From VXYL01 sp965243095 (GTDB lineage: Bacteria; Pseudomonadota; Gammaproteobacteria; Pseudomonadales; Azotimanducaceae), in assembly GCA_965243095.1 (NCBI GenBank), contig OZ251530.1:3906001-3970000 (forward strand): a stretch of DNA of 64,000 nt, read 5' to 3'. The first letter of the stretch is position 1. Every line of letters begins with the position of its first letter. A program made the translations under genes and the position numbers. Below, one piece after another: positions 23,527-32,503 of this stretch. The notes beneath the pieces were generated by a model. It did no database searches and was not told the origin of the DNA. It saw nothing but the letters and a program-made list of their open reading frames with translations.

Positions 23527-24675
23527 TCAGCGAATGACATCCCCGTTCCACAGCGCCTTGAGGAAGTCCAAGAGCGGGAAGACCTGTACATCGTCCCACA
23601 GCGCCCGGCGCTCGCCGAGGTACACGCCGTAGCAGGTGGTGCGCTCGGCGCCAAGCGCTTCCCGCACGCGGCGAAGGCCGCGGTTGAAGCCGCGTTCCCA
23701 CCGCCGCGACGCCTTCACCTCGATGGCGACGAAGCCCGTGGCCGTTTCGCACAGCGCGTCCACTTCCGCCCCGTCGTAGCTGCGCCAGTAGTGCGGCTTG
23801 TAGCCCAGCGACGAGTAGGCGAGATAAGCGCGCAGCTCGCCGAGCACGAACGCCTCCGCCAGCGGCCCCAACTCCTCGGGCGTGGGCGGATACGGCAGCC
23901 GTTCCGATAGCGCCCGGGCCACGCCGCCGTCGAAGAAGTAGAACTTGCTCTGCGCCACCTGCTTGTTGGCCGACTTCAGCTTCCACGCCGGCAGCCAGTA
24001 GCCGATGAGCGTGTCCACCAGAATCTCGAAGTGATTCTGCACCGTGGCCCGGCTGACGCCAACATCGCGGGCGATGGCCGTGGCGTTGGTGGCCTGCGCG
24101 TTCTGCCGGGCGGCCACTTCCAGGAACCGCGCGAAAGCGCCGACGTTGCGGGTGAGCGCCTCAGCGTGGACTTCTTGGACAAGGTACGTCTCGGCGTAGG
24201 CGCGCAGATACGCCGCCGGATCGTCCCCGGTGACCGCCATCGGCAACATGCCAAGCGTGAGCGCCCGTTCCACGTCGAGATCGAAGTTCAACTCCGCCGA
24301 AACCAGCGGCAGCATCGCGCAGGTGACGGCCCGCCCGGCGAGCAGATTCACGCCACCGCGCCGCAACTTCCGGGCGCTGGAACCGGAGAGCACGAACCGC
24401 AGCCGCTTCTCCTCGATCAAGCGATGCACCTGATCGAGCAACGCCGGCACCTTCTGCACCTCGTCGATAACCGCGGTTTCGCCCGGCGCAAGCGTGGCGA
24501 GCTCCGCGTAGAGCGTGTGCGGCGCCTTGCCAAGCCGCAACGCCTCGCGCGTGTCGAGCAGATCGTAGCTGGCGGCGCCCGCGAACCGGTCGCGGATCCA
24601 AGTGGATTTGCCCGTGCCGCGGGGGCCGAACAGGAAGAACGACCCGGACGGGGGATTCAGCAATCTTGCATACAT
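23527..24675 (-). CDS. AAA-family ATPase with DUF4143 nuclease-like domain
   Basis: A 382-residue ATPase of the AAA_14/DUF4143 family. Walker A GPRGTGKST is at residues 17-25 and Walker B is in TAVIDEVQKVPALLDQV. The sensor segment FVLSGSSARKLRRGGVNLLA is typical. The C-terminal DUF4143 part carries a PD-(D/E)XK-like motif, EVDALCETATGFVAIEVKAS (Asp then Glu-x-Lys). These genes are widespread, often mobile and frequently in several copies per genome; a role in DNA processing or defence is suspected but not proven. The gene ends convergent with the microprotein genes and starts 66 bases from the pgpA stop. Confidence 0.87.
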   Translation of the reverse strand: MYARLLNPPSGSFFLFGPRGTGKSTWIRDRFAGAASYDLLDTREALRLGKAPHTLYAELATLAPGETAVIDEVQKVPALLDQVHRLIEEKRLRFVLSGSSARKLRRGGVNLLAGRAVTCAMLPLVSAELNFDLDVERALTLGMLPMAVTGDDPAAYLRAYAETYLVQEVHAEALTRNVGAFARFLEVAARQNAQATNATAIARDVGVSRATVQNHFEILVDTLIGYWLPAWKLKSANKQVAQSKFYFFDGGVARALSERLPYPPTPEELGPLAEAFVLGELRAYLAYSSLGYKPHYWRSYDGAEVDALCETATGFVAIEVKASRRWERGFNRGLRRVREALGAERTTCYGVYLGERRALWDDVQVFPLLDFLKALWNGDVIR

Positions 24676-24741
24676 AGCTGGCGATTTTACCGGAAAATCG
24701 AGATCTATGTTACCGCTTTTACCTCTCCTTCCGCCACACAG

Positions 24742-25218
24742 CTATTGCGGGAACAAAAGGCCAACAGCAAGCACGATCGCGGCGATGCCACCAGCCAGCA
24801 TGTCGTCGAGAAAAATGCCGGCGGCGCCTTTCACGTTGGCGTCGGCCCAAGACACCGGCCACGGTTTGGCGATGTCGGCAGCGCGGAACAGCAGGAAACC
24901 CGCCAGCGCCGGGGCCAGCGCTTTCGGCGCGGCGAGCAACGCCAGCCAAAGGCCGATCACCTCGTCGAGCACGATGGCCGGTTCGTCGCCGAAGCCGTGC
25001 TTTCTAACGACTTGGTGAATCACGCCCCAAGCGGCCGTCGCGGCCACCGCTACCACTACTAGACGGCCTAGCAAGGGCAGGTCCGCCAGCAACAGCCACC
25101 ACGCGGCCAAGCCCAGCGCGGAGCCAATCGTGCCGGGCGCCCAAGGGGCAAGACCGCAGCCGAAGCCGGTGGCGAGTAACACCCACGGGTCGCGCAGATG
25201 GCGAACGGCCAGTCGCAC
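24742..25218 (-). CDS. pgpA: Phosphatidylglycerophosphatase A
   Basis: Inner-membrane phosphatase that converts phosphatidylglycerophosphate to phosphatidylglycerol. The 158-residue protein has the family N-terminus GFGCGLAPWAPGTIGSALGL, four hydrophobic segments, DEVIGLWLAL around residue 85, and AADIAKPWPVSWAD followed by GIFLDDMLAG, the conserved catalytic acidic region. The start is a GTG at 25218, 22 bases after the thiL stop, so it ends the nrdR-ribD-nusB-thiL-pgpA operon. The thiL-pgpA order is the usual gammaproteobacterial one. Confidence 0.93.
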   Translation of the reverse strand: MRLAVRHLRDPWVLLATGFGCGLAPWAPGTIGSALGLAAWWLLLADLPLLGRLVVVAVAATAAWGVIHQVVRKHGFGDEPAIVLDEVIGLWLALLAAPKALAPALAGFLLFRAADIAKPWPVSWADANVKGAAGIFLDDMLAGGIAAIVLAVGLLFPQ

Positions 25219-25240
25219 GGGCGGGTGCGATTCGCTTTGC

Positions 25241-26197
25241 TCAGAAATGAGTGAAACCCCGCCTCAGGTGTAGGCGCACGCCGGCCTCCACCCAACACAC
25301 GCGGCATTTGTCGTCAGGGTTCGCGGCACGTACGGAGCCGATGGGCGTGATGGCAACGCCGCATTGGGTGGCCAGATGCCGCAACGCGGGCGTGTGCTGC
25401 GGGGCGGCGGTGAACGCGAGTTCGTAGTCGTCGCCAGCGCTCGCGGCCACCTGCGGGTGGCAACCGGAGAACGTACGCAAGCGCGGCAAATCCACTTCGC
25501 AAGCCACATCGCTTGCCCGGCACAAGTGTTCGAGATCGGACGTCAATCCGTCGGAGATGTCGAGGCAGGCGCTGGCGATGCCGCGCAGTCCCATGCCCAC
25601 CGCCAAGCGGGGTGTCGGCTTCCAGAACCGATGTTCCGGCTCGTGTTCGCCGAGGCTGTCCAGCGAACACGCGCGCAATCGATCGGGATCCGCCAGCGCT
25701 AAGCCGGCACCGCCAAGCTCACCGGTTACATGCACGATGTCGCCCGGCTGCGCACCGGCGCGCGAGATGGCGGAACCACTCGGCGAGTGGCCGTGCGCCG
25801 TCACCGTCACGCTTTGCGGGCCGCGCGCCAGATTGCCGCCGACAACCGCCAAGCCGAAATCCCGCGCCGCGGCCCGCACGCCTCCGGCGAAACGCCGTAC
25901 CCAGTTCTCATCCAACCGCTGCGCGGTGAGCGCCACCACCACCCATCCCGGCGCCGCGCCCATCGCCGCCAAATCGGACGTGGCCACGGCCACGCTGCGG
26001 TAGCCAATCGCATCCGGCTGCGAGCGCTCGGGATAGTGGCGGCCGGCCACCAGCGTATCCGTGGAAACCACCAGCTCGTGGCCTTGCGGGACGGTGAGCA
26101 CGGCGGCATCGTCGCCCGGCCCGATGACCACGCCCGGGCCGCTGGTGGTGTCGCCCAGCGCATCCACGATGCCGTCGATCAGGCCGAACTCGTCCAT
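25241..26197 (-). CDS. thiL: Thiamine-monophosphate kinase
   Basis: ATP-dependent kinase that makes thiamine diphosphate, the last step of thiamine cofactor synthesis. The 318-residue protein opens MDEFGLIDGIVDAL and carries GPGDDAAVL (metal and phosphate binding), STDTLVAGRHY, SDLAAMGA, GGNLARG and DISDGLTSDLEHL, all diagnostic of ThiL in the PurM-like superfamily. The ATG at 26197 was chosen. A GTG three codons upstream at 26206 would overlap the nusB stop (GTGA) and is an equally coupled alternative. Length agrees with E. coli ThiL (325). Confidence 0.94.
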   Translation of the reverse strand: MDEFGLIDGIVDALGDTTSGPGVVIGPGDDAAVLTVPQGHELVVSTDTLVAGRHYPERSQPDAIGYRSVAVATSDLAAMGAAPGWVVVALTAQRLDENWVRRFAGGVRAAARDFGLAVVGGNLARGPQSVTVTAHGHSPSGSAISRAGAQPGDIVHVTGELGGAGLALADPDRLRACSLDSLGEHEPEHRFWKPTPRLAVGMGLRGIASACLDISDGLTSDLEHLCRASDVACEVDLPRLRTFSGCHPQVAASAGDDYELAFTAAPQHTPALRHLATQCGVAITPIGSVRAANPDDKCRVCWVEAGVRLHLRRGFTHF

Positions 26198-26202
26198 GCC
26201 GC

Positions 26203-26691
26203 TCACGCCGGCGCCGCCGCGAACTCGGCGGCGCGCAGTTGCCGCGCCACGCGATCCAGTACGCCGTTCACATAGCGAAAGCTCTCCGTGGCGCCGAACG
26301 TCTTGGCGAGCGCCACCCATTCGTCGAGAACCACTAGCGCCGGCGTCTCGATGCGCTCTTTCAGCTCGTACACGGCGGCACGAAGAATGCCGCGTTCCAC
26401 CGGATCCAGCCGCTCCACCTCGCGATCCAGATGCGGCGCGAACAACGGATCCAGCTGCGCGGCATCGCGGATGACGCCGCGCAGACACTCGTGGAAAAAC
26501 GCCAGATCGGCGCGCTTCATCCCGTCGCCGCCGAGCGATGGCGGCGTGTGTTCGTCGTCCGCCGCGGACGGCGCGAACTGGGCGCGCAAATCGGTGAACT
26601 CGGCGCCAGTCATCTGCCAAGCGTAAAGCGCTTGCACCAGCGCCCGCCGTGCGCGATGCCGGGCCCGGGGGTCGATGCCGCGGCCAGTCAT
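26203..26691 (-). CDS. nusB: Transcription antitermination factor NusB
   Basis: RNA-binding factor that with NusE/S10 supports rRNA antitermination. The 162-residue helical protein has an Arg-rich N-terminus (ARHRARRALVQALYAWQ), then FFHECLRGVIRDAAQLDPLF, LDPVERGILRAAVYELKERI and VVLDEWVALAKTFG, all conserved NusB segments. The tail FRYVNGVLDRVARQLR closes the family fold. The ATG at 26691 overlaps the ribD stop by four bases (ATGA). It is slightly longer than E. coli NusB (139) through an insertion near residues 42-60. Confidence 0.93.
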   Translation of the reverse strand: MTGRGIDPRARHRARRALVQALYAWQMTGAEFTDLRAQFAPSAADDEHTPPSLGGDGMKRADLAFFHECLRGVIRDAAQLDPLFAPHLDREVERLDPVERGILRAAVYELKERIETPALVVLDEWVALAKTFGATESFRYVNGVLDRVARQLRAAEFAAAPA

Positions 26692-27776
26692 GTTGCCGCG
26701 GTTGCCGTGCGGCGCAGCACCACGCGGACATCCGCGCCAATCGAATCCACCGCCACCACCTGCCCAGCCACGCAATCTGCCAACCGCGCCACCGTCAGCC
26801 ACGCCAACGGCAGCGCATCCGAACCGAGCAGCTTGGGTGCCAGATACACCACCGCCTCGTCCCAAAGAGCAGTGCCAAGGAACGCGCCGGCGAGCGTGGG
26901 GCCGGCTTCCACCAACACCTCGTCGCAACCTTGGGCGGCCAAGTAATGCAGCAAAGGCAGCAAACCCGCGGAACCGTTGCCGGGGAACACTTGCGCCCGC
27001 GGGTGGTCGGTGGGCGCACCTTTGCCGCAGAAAAGAACGACGGCCCGATGCGCCGCGAACAACCTCGCATCGGCCGGGGTGCGCCCACTCCGGTCCGCGA
27101 CGACAACCAGCGGTTGCCGAATGACACCGCCATCCGCAAAGCGTTCCCCGCGCACGGTAAGCGCCGGATCGTCCGCCAGCACAGTGCCGATGCCGGTGAC
27201 AATCGCCGAACTGCGCGCCCGCCACTGTTGCGCGTCCGCCCGCGCCGCTTCCGAGGTGATCCACTGGCTCTCGCCGCTCGCCATCGCCGTGCGGCCGTCC
27301 AAAGAGGCAGCAACCTTCACCCGCACCCACGGCACACCTTCCCGTACGCGCTTGAGGTAACCGACGTTCATTTCCGCCGCCACGGGAACATCCTCCACAT
27401 CCACCGCGATGCCGGCCGCCCGCAAGGCTTCGCAGCCGCCACCAGACACGCGCGGATCCGGGTCGCGCAGCGCCGCCACCACCCGGGCGATGCGATGGCG
27501 GATCAAAGCGTCCACGCACGGCGGCTGCCGTCCGTGGTGGCAACACGGCTCCAACGAGACATACACCGTGGCGCCTTGCACGTCGCCGCCGGCGTCCGCG
27601 ATGGCGTTGACTTCGGCGTGCGGCCCGCCGGCGCGGCGATGCCAACCGCGGCCGAGCACCTTGCCGTCGCGCACGATCACGCAGCCCACGCGGGGGTTGC
27701 CGCTGACGCTGTGGAGGCCGCGGCCGGCGAGTTCGATGGCCCGGCGCAGGAACAGGCGGTCGGCGGCGCCGATCAC
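26688..27776 (-). CDS. ribD: Bifunctional riboflavin deaminase/reductase
   Basis: Carries out two early steps of riboflavin synthesis. Residues 1 to about 145 form the deaminase with zinc-binding HAEVNAI and a second motif EPCCHHGRQPPC, matching the canonical PCxxxGxxPPC signature. Residues about 147-362 form the NADPH-dependent reductase (KVAASLDGRTAMASGESQWI, then ARSSAIVTGIGTVLADDP and EAGPTLAGAFL). Total length 362 fits the family (about 365). The GTG start at 27776 overlaps the nrdR stop (GTGA), and its stop overlaps nusB. Riboflavin synthase, ribBA and ribH, which often follow, are absent here. Confidence 0.95.
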   Translation of the reverse strand: MIGAADRLFLRRAIELAGRGLHSVSGNPRVGCVIVRDGKVLGRGWHRRAGGPHAEVNAIADAGGDVQGATVYVSLEPCCHHGRQPPCVDALIRHRIARVVAALRDPDPRVSGGGCEALRAAGIAVDVEDVPVAAEMNVGYLKRVREGVPWVRVKVAASLDGRTAMASGESQWITSEAARADAQQWRARSSAIVTGIGTVLADDPALTVRGERFADGGVIRQPLVVVADRSGRTPADARLFAAHRAVVLFCGKGAPTDHPRAQVFPGNGSAGLLPLLHYLAAQGCDEVLVEAGPTLAGAFLGTALWDEAVVYLAPKLLGSDALPLAWLTVARLADCVAGQVVAVDSIGADVRVVLRRTATAAT

Positions 27777-28237
27777 GGCTGCTCCGACTCGGTCTTCAGC
27801 CGAGCGATCTCCTTTTGGAAGGCGCTGATGTCTTGGAAATCCCGGTACACCGAGGCGAAGCGCACGTAGGCCACTTGGTCGATCTTGCGCAGCTCCTTCA
27901 TCACCGCCTCGCCGATGACGCGGGCTGGCACTTCGCGTTCGCCGGCGCCGCGTAGGCGGTGGCGGATGCGGCCGATGACGGATTCCAACTCCTCCATCGA
28001 GACGGGGCGCTTCTCCAAGGCCCGGGCGAGGCCAGAGCGCAGCTTCTCCTCGCTGAACGGCTCGCGGGCGCCGTTGCTCTTGACGATGCGCGGCATGGCC
28101 ACTTCCGCGGTCTCGTAGGTGGTGAAGCGCTCGGCGCAGGATTGGCATACGCGCCGGCGCCGCACCTGCTCGCCGTTCGCCACCAGGCGGCTATCGATAA
28201 CGCGCGTGTCTTCGTCGCCGCAGAAAGGACAGTGCAT
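27773..28237 (-). CDS. nrdR: Transcriptional repressor NrdR
   Basis: Zinc and ATP-cone repressor of ribonucleotide reductase genes. The 154-residue protein has the zinc ribbon Cys3-x2-Cys6 ... Cys31-x2-Cys34 (MHCPFCGDEDTRVIDSR at the start), then FTTYETAE and the ATP-cone from about 49 to 139 (VKSNGAREPFSEEKLRSGL). It ends VYRDFQDISAFQKEIARL. The ATG at 28237 is chosen because MHCPFCG is the universal N-terminus; the in-frame extension upstream has no homology. It is the first gene of the five-gene operon, so the operon promoter should lie in 28238-28499. Confidence 0.96.
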   Translation of the reverse strand: MHCPFCGDEDTRVIDSRLVANGEQVRRRRVCQSCAERFTTYETAEVAMPRIVKSNGAREPFSEEKLRSGLARALEKRPVSMEELESVIGRIRHRLRGAGEREVPARVIGEAVMKELRKIDQVAYVRFASVYRDFQDISAFQKEIARLKTESEQP

Positions 28238-28346
28238 GGGCGGATTGTAACCACACCGTTGATGCCGCACCGAGCGGCGGTGAGGGAGGGTGAGGGTGTA
28301 CGACAGATCCCAAGGTCAGCGTGCAGGGGGAGGGGGATGCACGCTT

Positions 28347-28398
28347 GGGAGTGTAGGCGTCTCCGCGTGCCTGCGGGCGGGATGCCCGCGTTCCCAGC
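28347..28398. repeat. Member of dispersed palindromic repeat family
   Basis: GGGA, then GGCGTCTCCGC, GCGGGCGGGATGCCCGC and a terminal TTCCCAG resemble the palindromes at 36.0, 40.88, 52.7 and 62.5 kb, in a more diverged state. It lies between the nrdR promoter and the 3' end of the TonB receptor gene. The rest of the 262-base gap (28238-28499) shows no gene. Confidence 0.5.
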
Positions 28399-28499
28399 AT
28401 CAGTCACCCGAGATTGTCGTACACCCTCGAGAGCAAGCGCTGGCGAGTGCGAACACGCCAGCGCCTGCGCTCAAACCGTCAAACGTCCGCGCATCGGTG

Positions 28500-31370
28500 T
28501 CAGCCGCCGACGCCGAAATCGTAGGAGAGGTTCACGAACAGCACCCGGCCGCGCAAGTTGACGCGCTTGCTGTCCCAAGGCCGGCCGGTGTGCGTGAGCA
28601 TGAAGGGGAAATCCCGGCCGAAAAGGTCGCGGCCGCCGGCTTGCACGGTCACGCCGCTGGGGAAGCGATGCTTCACGCTGGCGTCCAACGTCGTCCAAGA
28701 GGACACGCGGGCGTTGGGGATGTCGCGGTTCACCGTGCGCTCGTGATCGTTGTTGATGTAGCTGGGGAGGTGGTTCACGAAGGCGTTGATCGTGGTCGAA
28801 CCCCGCGTCCAAGCGACGTTGAACATGGCGCGGTAGCGGTCGATGCCGATGGACTTGCCCAACATGCTGATGCGCGCGCCGTTCTCGAACGGTTGATCGA
28901 ATTGCTCCAGCACGCGGTTGTACGCCATTTGCACGAAGAACTCGCCGTAGGCCGACGGGAACGCCTTGGAGACGCGCAAATCCACCGCTTTGCTCACCCG
29001 GCGAGCGATGTTCACGCTGGTGGTTATCGCCCGCACCAAGGTGCCGTCCTCCGCTCGCACGAAGAACTGCGGCAGGTTGCCGTACACCTCCGGCGGCAAC
29101 AGCTGTCCCAATTCGCGATTGCCAGCGATGCGGTCGCGAATGTCCACGTCGGAGTAATACAGCTCCACATGCAGATCATCCACTTGGCTTGGCGTCCAGT
29201 CGAAACCGGCGGTGAACGTGGTGGAGAGTTCCGGTTGCAAATCGGGATTGGAACCGGAAACCACATGCGCCGGCACGAACGATCCAACCAGCGGATCGAA
29301 CGTGTAGAACGGCTGATCGATGCGGTTCACTTGGAACATCTGGCGAAAACGCGGCACCACGAAACCTTCGGTGTGGGAGACGCGCACGGAGAGATCATCG
29401 ATCGGTTTGTAAACGACGCCGAAGTACGGCGCCACGTTGTCGAGGGTCACCTTCTTGAAGCGCGTGGCGCGCCCGGCGGTGGGATTGCTGGGATCCACCG
29501 GGTCTTGGCCGACGGCGCCTTCGGTGCGGTACTTGTCGTAACGCGCCTTGGCGGTGAAAGCCAATTTGCGCAGTCCCGGGCGGGCGTTCGCGTCGCCAAC
29601 AATCGGCAGGGACATTTCAATGAACAGGGCGTTGAGATCCCGCGTCGGCTTGGCGACGCCAATGCCGCTTGTCACCTCGAAGCTGAAGTCCAAGTCCTCA
29701 ATCCACTCGCTGCGGCTCTCGCCGCCCACGGCCATGCGCGCGCGGCCGCCCGGCAGGTCGAAGAGGCCGCTGGTGAAGTACCCCGTGGTCATGCGCAAGT
29801 ACGCGCGATCCGTGTCTTGCAGCAAGGGAACGTAGAACTCGGCGATGGTTTCCGTCTGCGCCGTGCCGTCGCCGAAGAAGTTTGGCGCCACGTTCGGATC
29901 CGAACTCGCGAGCATCTCCGCCAAGCGTTCGTTCTGCAGTTCCGTCGCCACCACCGAACGCGGCGCGAATTGGTATTGCCGCCGAAAGCCGTCGGACACG
30001 GCGTAGGTGTGGTCCACCACTGCGCGCATGGATTCGTTCCAAGCGAACTCGAAGCCGACGATGTAGCGCATGTGTTCGCGTGTGCCGGTGGACGCGGTGG
30101 GTTTGATGAGGCCGGCGTCCGCCTCGCGCTGCGCGTCGTATTGCACGAACACGTCGTGGCCGAAGTTGTTGAAGGCGTTGCTGGCCGGCACGCGCATCGT
30201 GCGCAAGGTGAGTTCCGTGTCCTGCTCATCGGTGGATTCCTGCCACAGCGCCGAGCCGTTGAGGGTCAATCGGTTGAAGAACGTGTGGCTGACGGAGAGC
30301 GTGCCGGAGACGTCCTCGGCGGTTCCCCCGGCGTGCGCCGTCACCACGTCGCGGAAATCGGCGTCCGTGGTGGCGACGAAGTCGCCCCGCTGCGCGTTGC
30401 TGCCGTCGTTGCCCGGCGGCAGAATGAGGAACGGCCCCCACGCCGAAGCCGACACCAAGGCCGAACGCGGATGGCGTTCGCCGACGAAGTTGTAGTCGTC
30501 GTTGTCGCCAAGGCGGGAGCGATAGTCGCGGGTGGTGAAGCCGGTCTTGTGGTTGTGTACCGGGTCGCGTTCCGTGCGGGCGAGGATCGCGGTGAGGTTG
30601 CCGTTCGCCCACGAGTAGCCGAGGTTGGCGTCCACGCGGTTCTGGTGGCCGCCGGTGGCGCTGTGTTCGTAGCGGCCGGTCACGCCGATGCCGGTGTAGT
30701 CCTGCTTGAGGATGATGTTCACCACGCCGCCCACGGCGTCCGATCCGTACACGGCGCCGCCGCTGTCGAGCAGCACCTCCACCTGTTCGATGGCCGCCGC
30801 GGGGATGTTGCGCACGTTGGCGAAGAAGCCGTCCACGCCGGCGGCGCCGGCTACCCGCCGCCCGTTCACCAGCACCAGCGTGTTGCGCGAGCCGAGGCCG
30901 CGCAGATTCGCCGTGGAAAGGCCGATGTCCAGCGGGCTCAACGTCACATCAAGGAAGGTGGGGAGGTCCGCGGTGTTGTTGAAGGCGTTGACCGTGGGCA
31001 GGTTCTGCGGGATCGCCCGCAGGATCTCCTCGGTGGTGGCGAGGCCCCGGGCGTTGATCTCCTCCGCCGTCAACACCTGCACACGCAGCGAGGGATCGTT
31101 GCGCAGGCGGGTGCCGGTGACCACCATCACTTCGCAGCGATCTTCCCGGAGCGCTTGCGAGTATTCGGCGTCCGGCCCGGCGCCGCCCTCGACTTGCCCG
31201 CCGCGCCGCGGCGTGGTCAGCCAATTGCGGCACACGTGGATGGCGTCGTCCGTCGCCGACGGGTCGGCCGCCGCACGCTCCGGCGCGTTCGATTCCGTTT
31301 CCGCGAGCAGGGCGGGCGCCGCGGCCAGCGCGGCCGCCGCCACAAACGCGCGCACATTGAAGTGAAACAT
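28500..31370 (-). CDS. TonB-dependent outer membrane receptor
   Basis: A 956-residue outer membrane receptor. It has a signal peptide (MFHFNVRAFVAAAALAAAPA, cleavage near ALLA|ET). A plug domain follows from about residue 80 (VMVVTGTRL, then LATTEEILRAIPQNLPTVN, NLRGLGSRNTLVLVNGRRVA, VEVLLDSGGAVYGSDAVGGV). After it comes a long 22-strand-type barrel ending LFVNLSYDFGVGG. The ATG follows AGGAGGTGAACC, a near-perfect ribosome-binding site. Two extra cysteine-containing segments precede the plug. The branch resembles the many TonB receptors of carbohydrate- or peptide-using bacteria; the ligand is not predictable. No transporter partner gene adjoins it, and the divergent gene at 31524 shares its promoter region. 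Confidence 0.9.
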   Translation of the reverse strand: MFHFNVRAFVAAAALAAAPALLAETESNAPERAAADPSATDDAIHVCRNWLTTPRRGGQVEGGAGPDAEYSQALREDRCEVMVVTGTRLRNDPSLRVQVLTAEEINARGLATTEEILRAIPQNLPTVNAFNNTADLPTFLDVTLSPLDIGLSTANLRGLGSRNTLVLVNGRRVAGAAGVDGFFANVRNIPAAAIEQVEVLLDSGGAVYGSDAVGGVVNIILKQDYTGIGVTGRYEHSATGGHQNRVDANLGYSWANGNLTAILARTERDPVHNHKTGFTTRDYRSRLGDNDDYNFVGERHPRSALVSASAWGPFLILPPGNDGSNAQRGDFVATTDADFRDVVTAHAGGTAEDVSGTLSVSHTFFNRLTLNGSALWQESTDEQDTELTLRTMRVPASNAFNNFGHDVFVQYDAQREADAGLIKPTASTGTREHMRYIVGFEFAWNESMRAVVDHTYAVSDGFRRQYQFAPRSVVATELQNERLAEMLASSDPNVAPNFFGDGTAQTETIAEFYVPLLQDTDRAYLRMTTGYFTSGLFDLPGGRARMAVGGESRSEWIEDLDFSFEVTSGIGVAKPTRDLNALFIEMSLPIVGDANARPGLRKLAFTAKARYDKYRTEGAVGQDPVDPSNPTAGRATRFKKVTLDNVAPYFGVVYKPIDDLSVRVSHTEGFVVPRFRQMFQVNRIDQPFYTFDPLVGSFVPAHVVSGSNPDLQPELSTTFTAGFDWTPSQVDDLHVELYYSDVDIRDRIAGNRELGQLLPPEVYGNLPQFFVRAEDGTLVRAITTSVNIARRVSKAVDLRVSKAFPSAYGEFFVQMAYNRVLEQFDQPFENGARISMLGKSIGIDRYRAMFNVAWTRGSTTINAFVNHLPSYINNDHERTVNRDIPNARVSSWTTLDASVKHRFPSGVTVQAGGRDLFGRDFPFMLTHTGRPWDSKRVNLRGRVLFVNLSYDFGVGG

Positions 31371-31523
31371 GGTTCACCTCCTGTCCAAAGTTCCCGTTTG
31401 CCGGCGAATCTCGCACCCGAACCTTGCGCGAACCTTACGCGCTTGCGGGTGCTTGCGTCGCGGTGTCACCAACGAACGGGGCGCTACACTAGCCGCTTCG
31501 AGAAACCGACGACGGGTGCGCCG

Positions 31524-32441
31524 ATGAACCTTGAGCAACCGCCTTGCGACACTTCCCTGCTGGGCGTGGCGCAAGGAGCGATGGCGCGCTACGGCTTGGA
31601 CGCCACCCCGCACGAGTCGTTCGTGCTGTCCGGCCACGCCTTCGTCATCAACATCCACGAGGAGCTGTGTCCGAGCGGCCCGTACTGCTGGAACTCCCAG
31701 CCCGTGTTTGCGCTGCTCGGCAACCTCGGCCTGCACGTCGAGGAAATCGGCATGCTTTCGCCCGCCGCCAGCAGCGAGGCGGAGCGGGCCGAACTGGAAG
31801 CGGCGGTGCGCGCGGCGTTGGCCGAAGGCGCGGTGTGTTCCCTGCTCGGCTTGGATCACCAGCTCATCTTGGGGCAAGACGAACAGGGCTTCGTGGTGGC
31901 GCAGCCGTGGGGAAGCGACGTCGCGAGCACGCCGGCGCGGCTCAGTTTCGGCACTTGGCGCGAATATCGCGCCGGGCCGCCGGTGGCGTTCTACAAGCTC
32001 ACCGCCAGCGGTGAGCCGCGTCGCGCCGAGGCCGCCGCCTTGGCCGCGGCGCTGGATTTCGCGTTGGACGTTTGGCGTCGTCCCGGGGAATACGCATGGG
32101 AACGCTACGGCATGGGCGACGCCGCCTACGCCAACTGGCTCGCCGCCATCGACGGCGGCCGCGCCGACGAACATGGCAACTGGTGGAACGCCGTGGTGTG
32201 GGGCGAATGTCGCGAGCGCGCCGGCGACTATTTCCAACGCTTGGCCGCGGCCGAGTTCCCCGGCCCGGTGGATCGCGAAGCCGCCCGCGGCCTCGCAAGG
32301 CAATACCGCGCCTTGGCCAAACTGCTCTACCGCGCTTCGGACAAGAGCGCCCCGCTAGAGGAAAAGCGCCGCTTCGTCAGCGAAGCCCGCGCCGTGGACG
32401 CGGACTGCATCGCCCGCCTCGGCGCATTGCGCGCGGCGTGA
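31524..32441 (+). CDS. Hypothetical protein, weak BtrH-N/C39-like resemblance
   Basis: A 305-residue protein that was not firmly recognised. The first 160 residues have the feel of a papain-fold C39-like or BtrH N-terminal domain: FVINIHEELCPSGPYCWNSQ, then FALLGNLGLHVEEIG, LGLDHQLILGQDEQGFVVAQ and PWGSDVASTP. A Cys near residue 49 or 53 and the His in GLDHQL could be active-site residues. The second half is helical (AAALAAALDFALDVW and RQYRALAKLLYRASD). No signal peptide is seen. It is divergent from the TonB receptor with a 153-base gap between them. The family role is unknown; assignment to a peptidase-like or acyltransferase-like fold is tentative. Confidence 0.6.
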   Translation: MNLEQPPCDTSLLGVAQGAMARYGLDATPHESFVLSGHAFVINIHEELCPSGPYCWNSQPVFALLGNLGLHVEEIGMLSPAASSEAERAELEAAVRAALAEGAVCSLLGLDHQLILGQDEQGFVVAQPWGSDVASTPARLSFGTWREYRAGPPVAFYKLTASGEPRRAEAAALAAALDFALDVWRRPGEYAWERYGMGDAAYANWLAAIDGGRADEHGNWWNAVVWGECRERAGDYFQRLAAAEFPGPVDREAARGLARQYRALAKLLYRASDKSAPLEEKRRFVSEARAVDADCIARLGALRAA

Positions 32442-32503
32442 GGCGAGGGCTGCGGCAATAGCGCCGGTCAGTGAGCGTTCGCTTTCGCTGCGAGCGTTTG
32501 CGG

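Noticed and set aside
28290..31523. Plus-strand frame running through the TonB receptor region into the gene at 31524
   Set aside because: Only the part from ATG 31524 has protein-like composition with plausible motifs; the rest is antisense to a receptor with plug and barrel segments.
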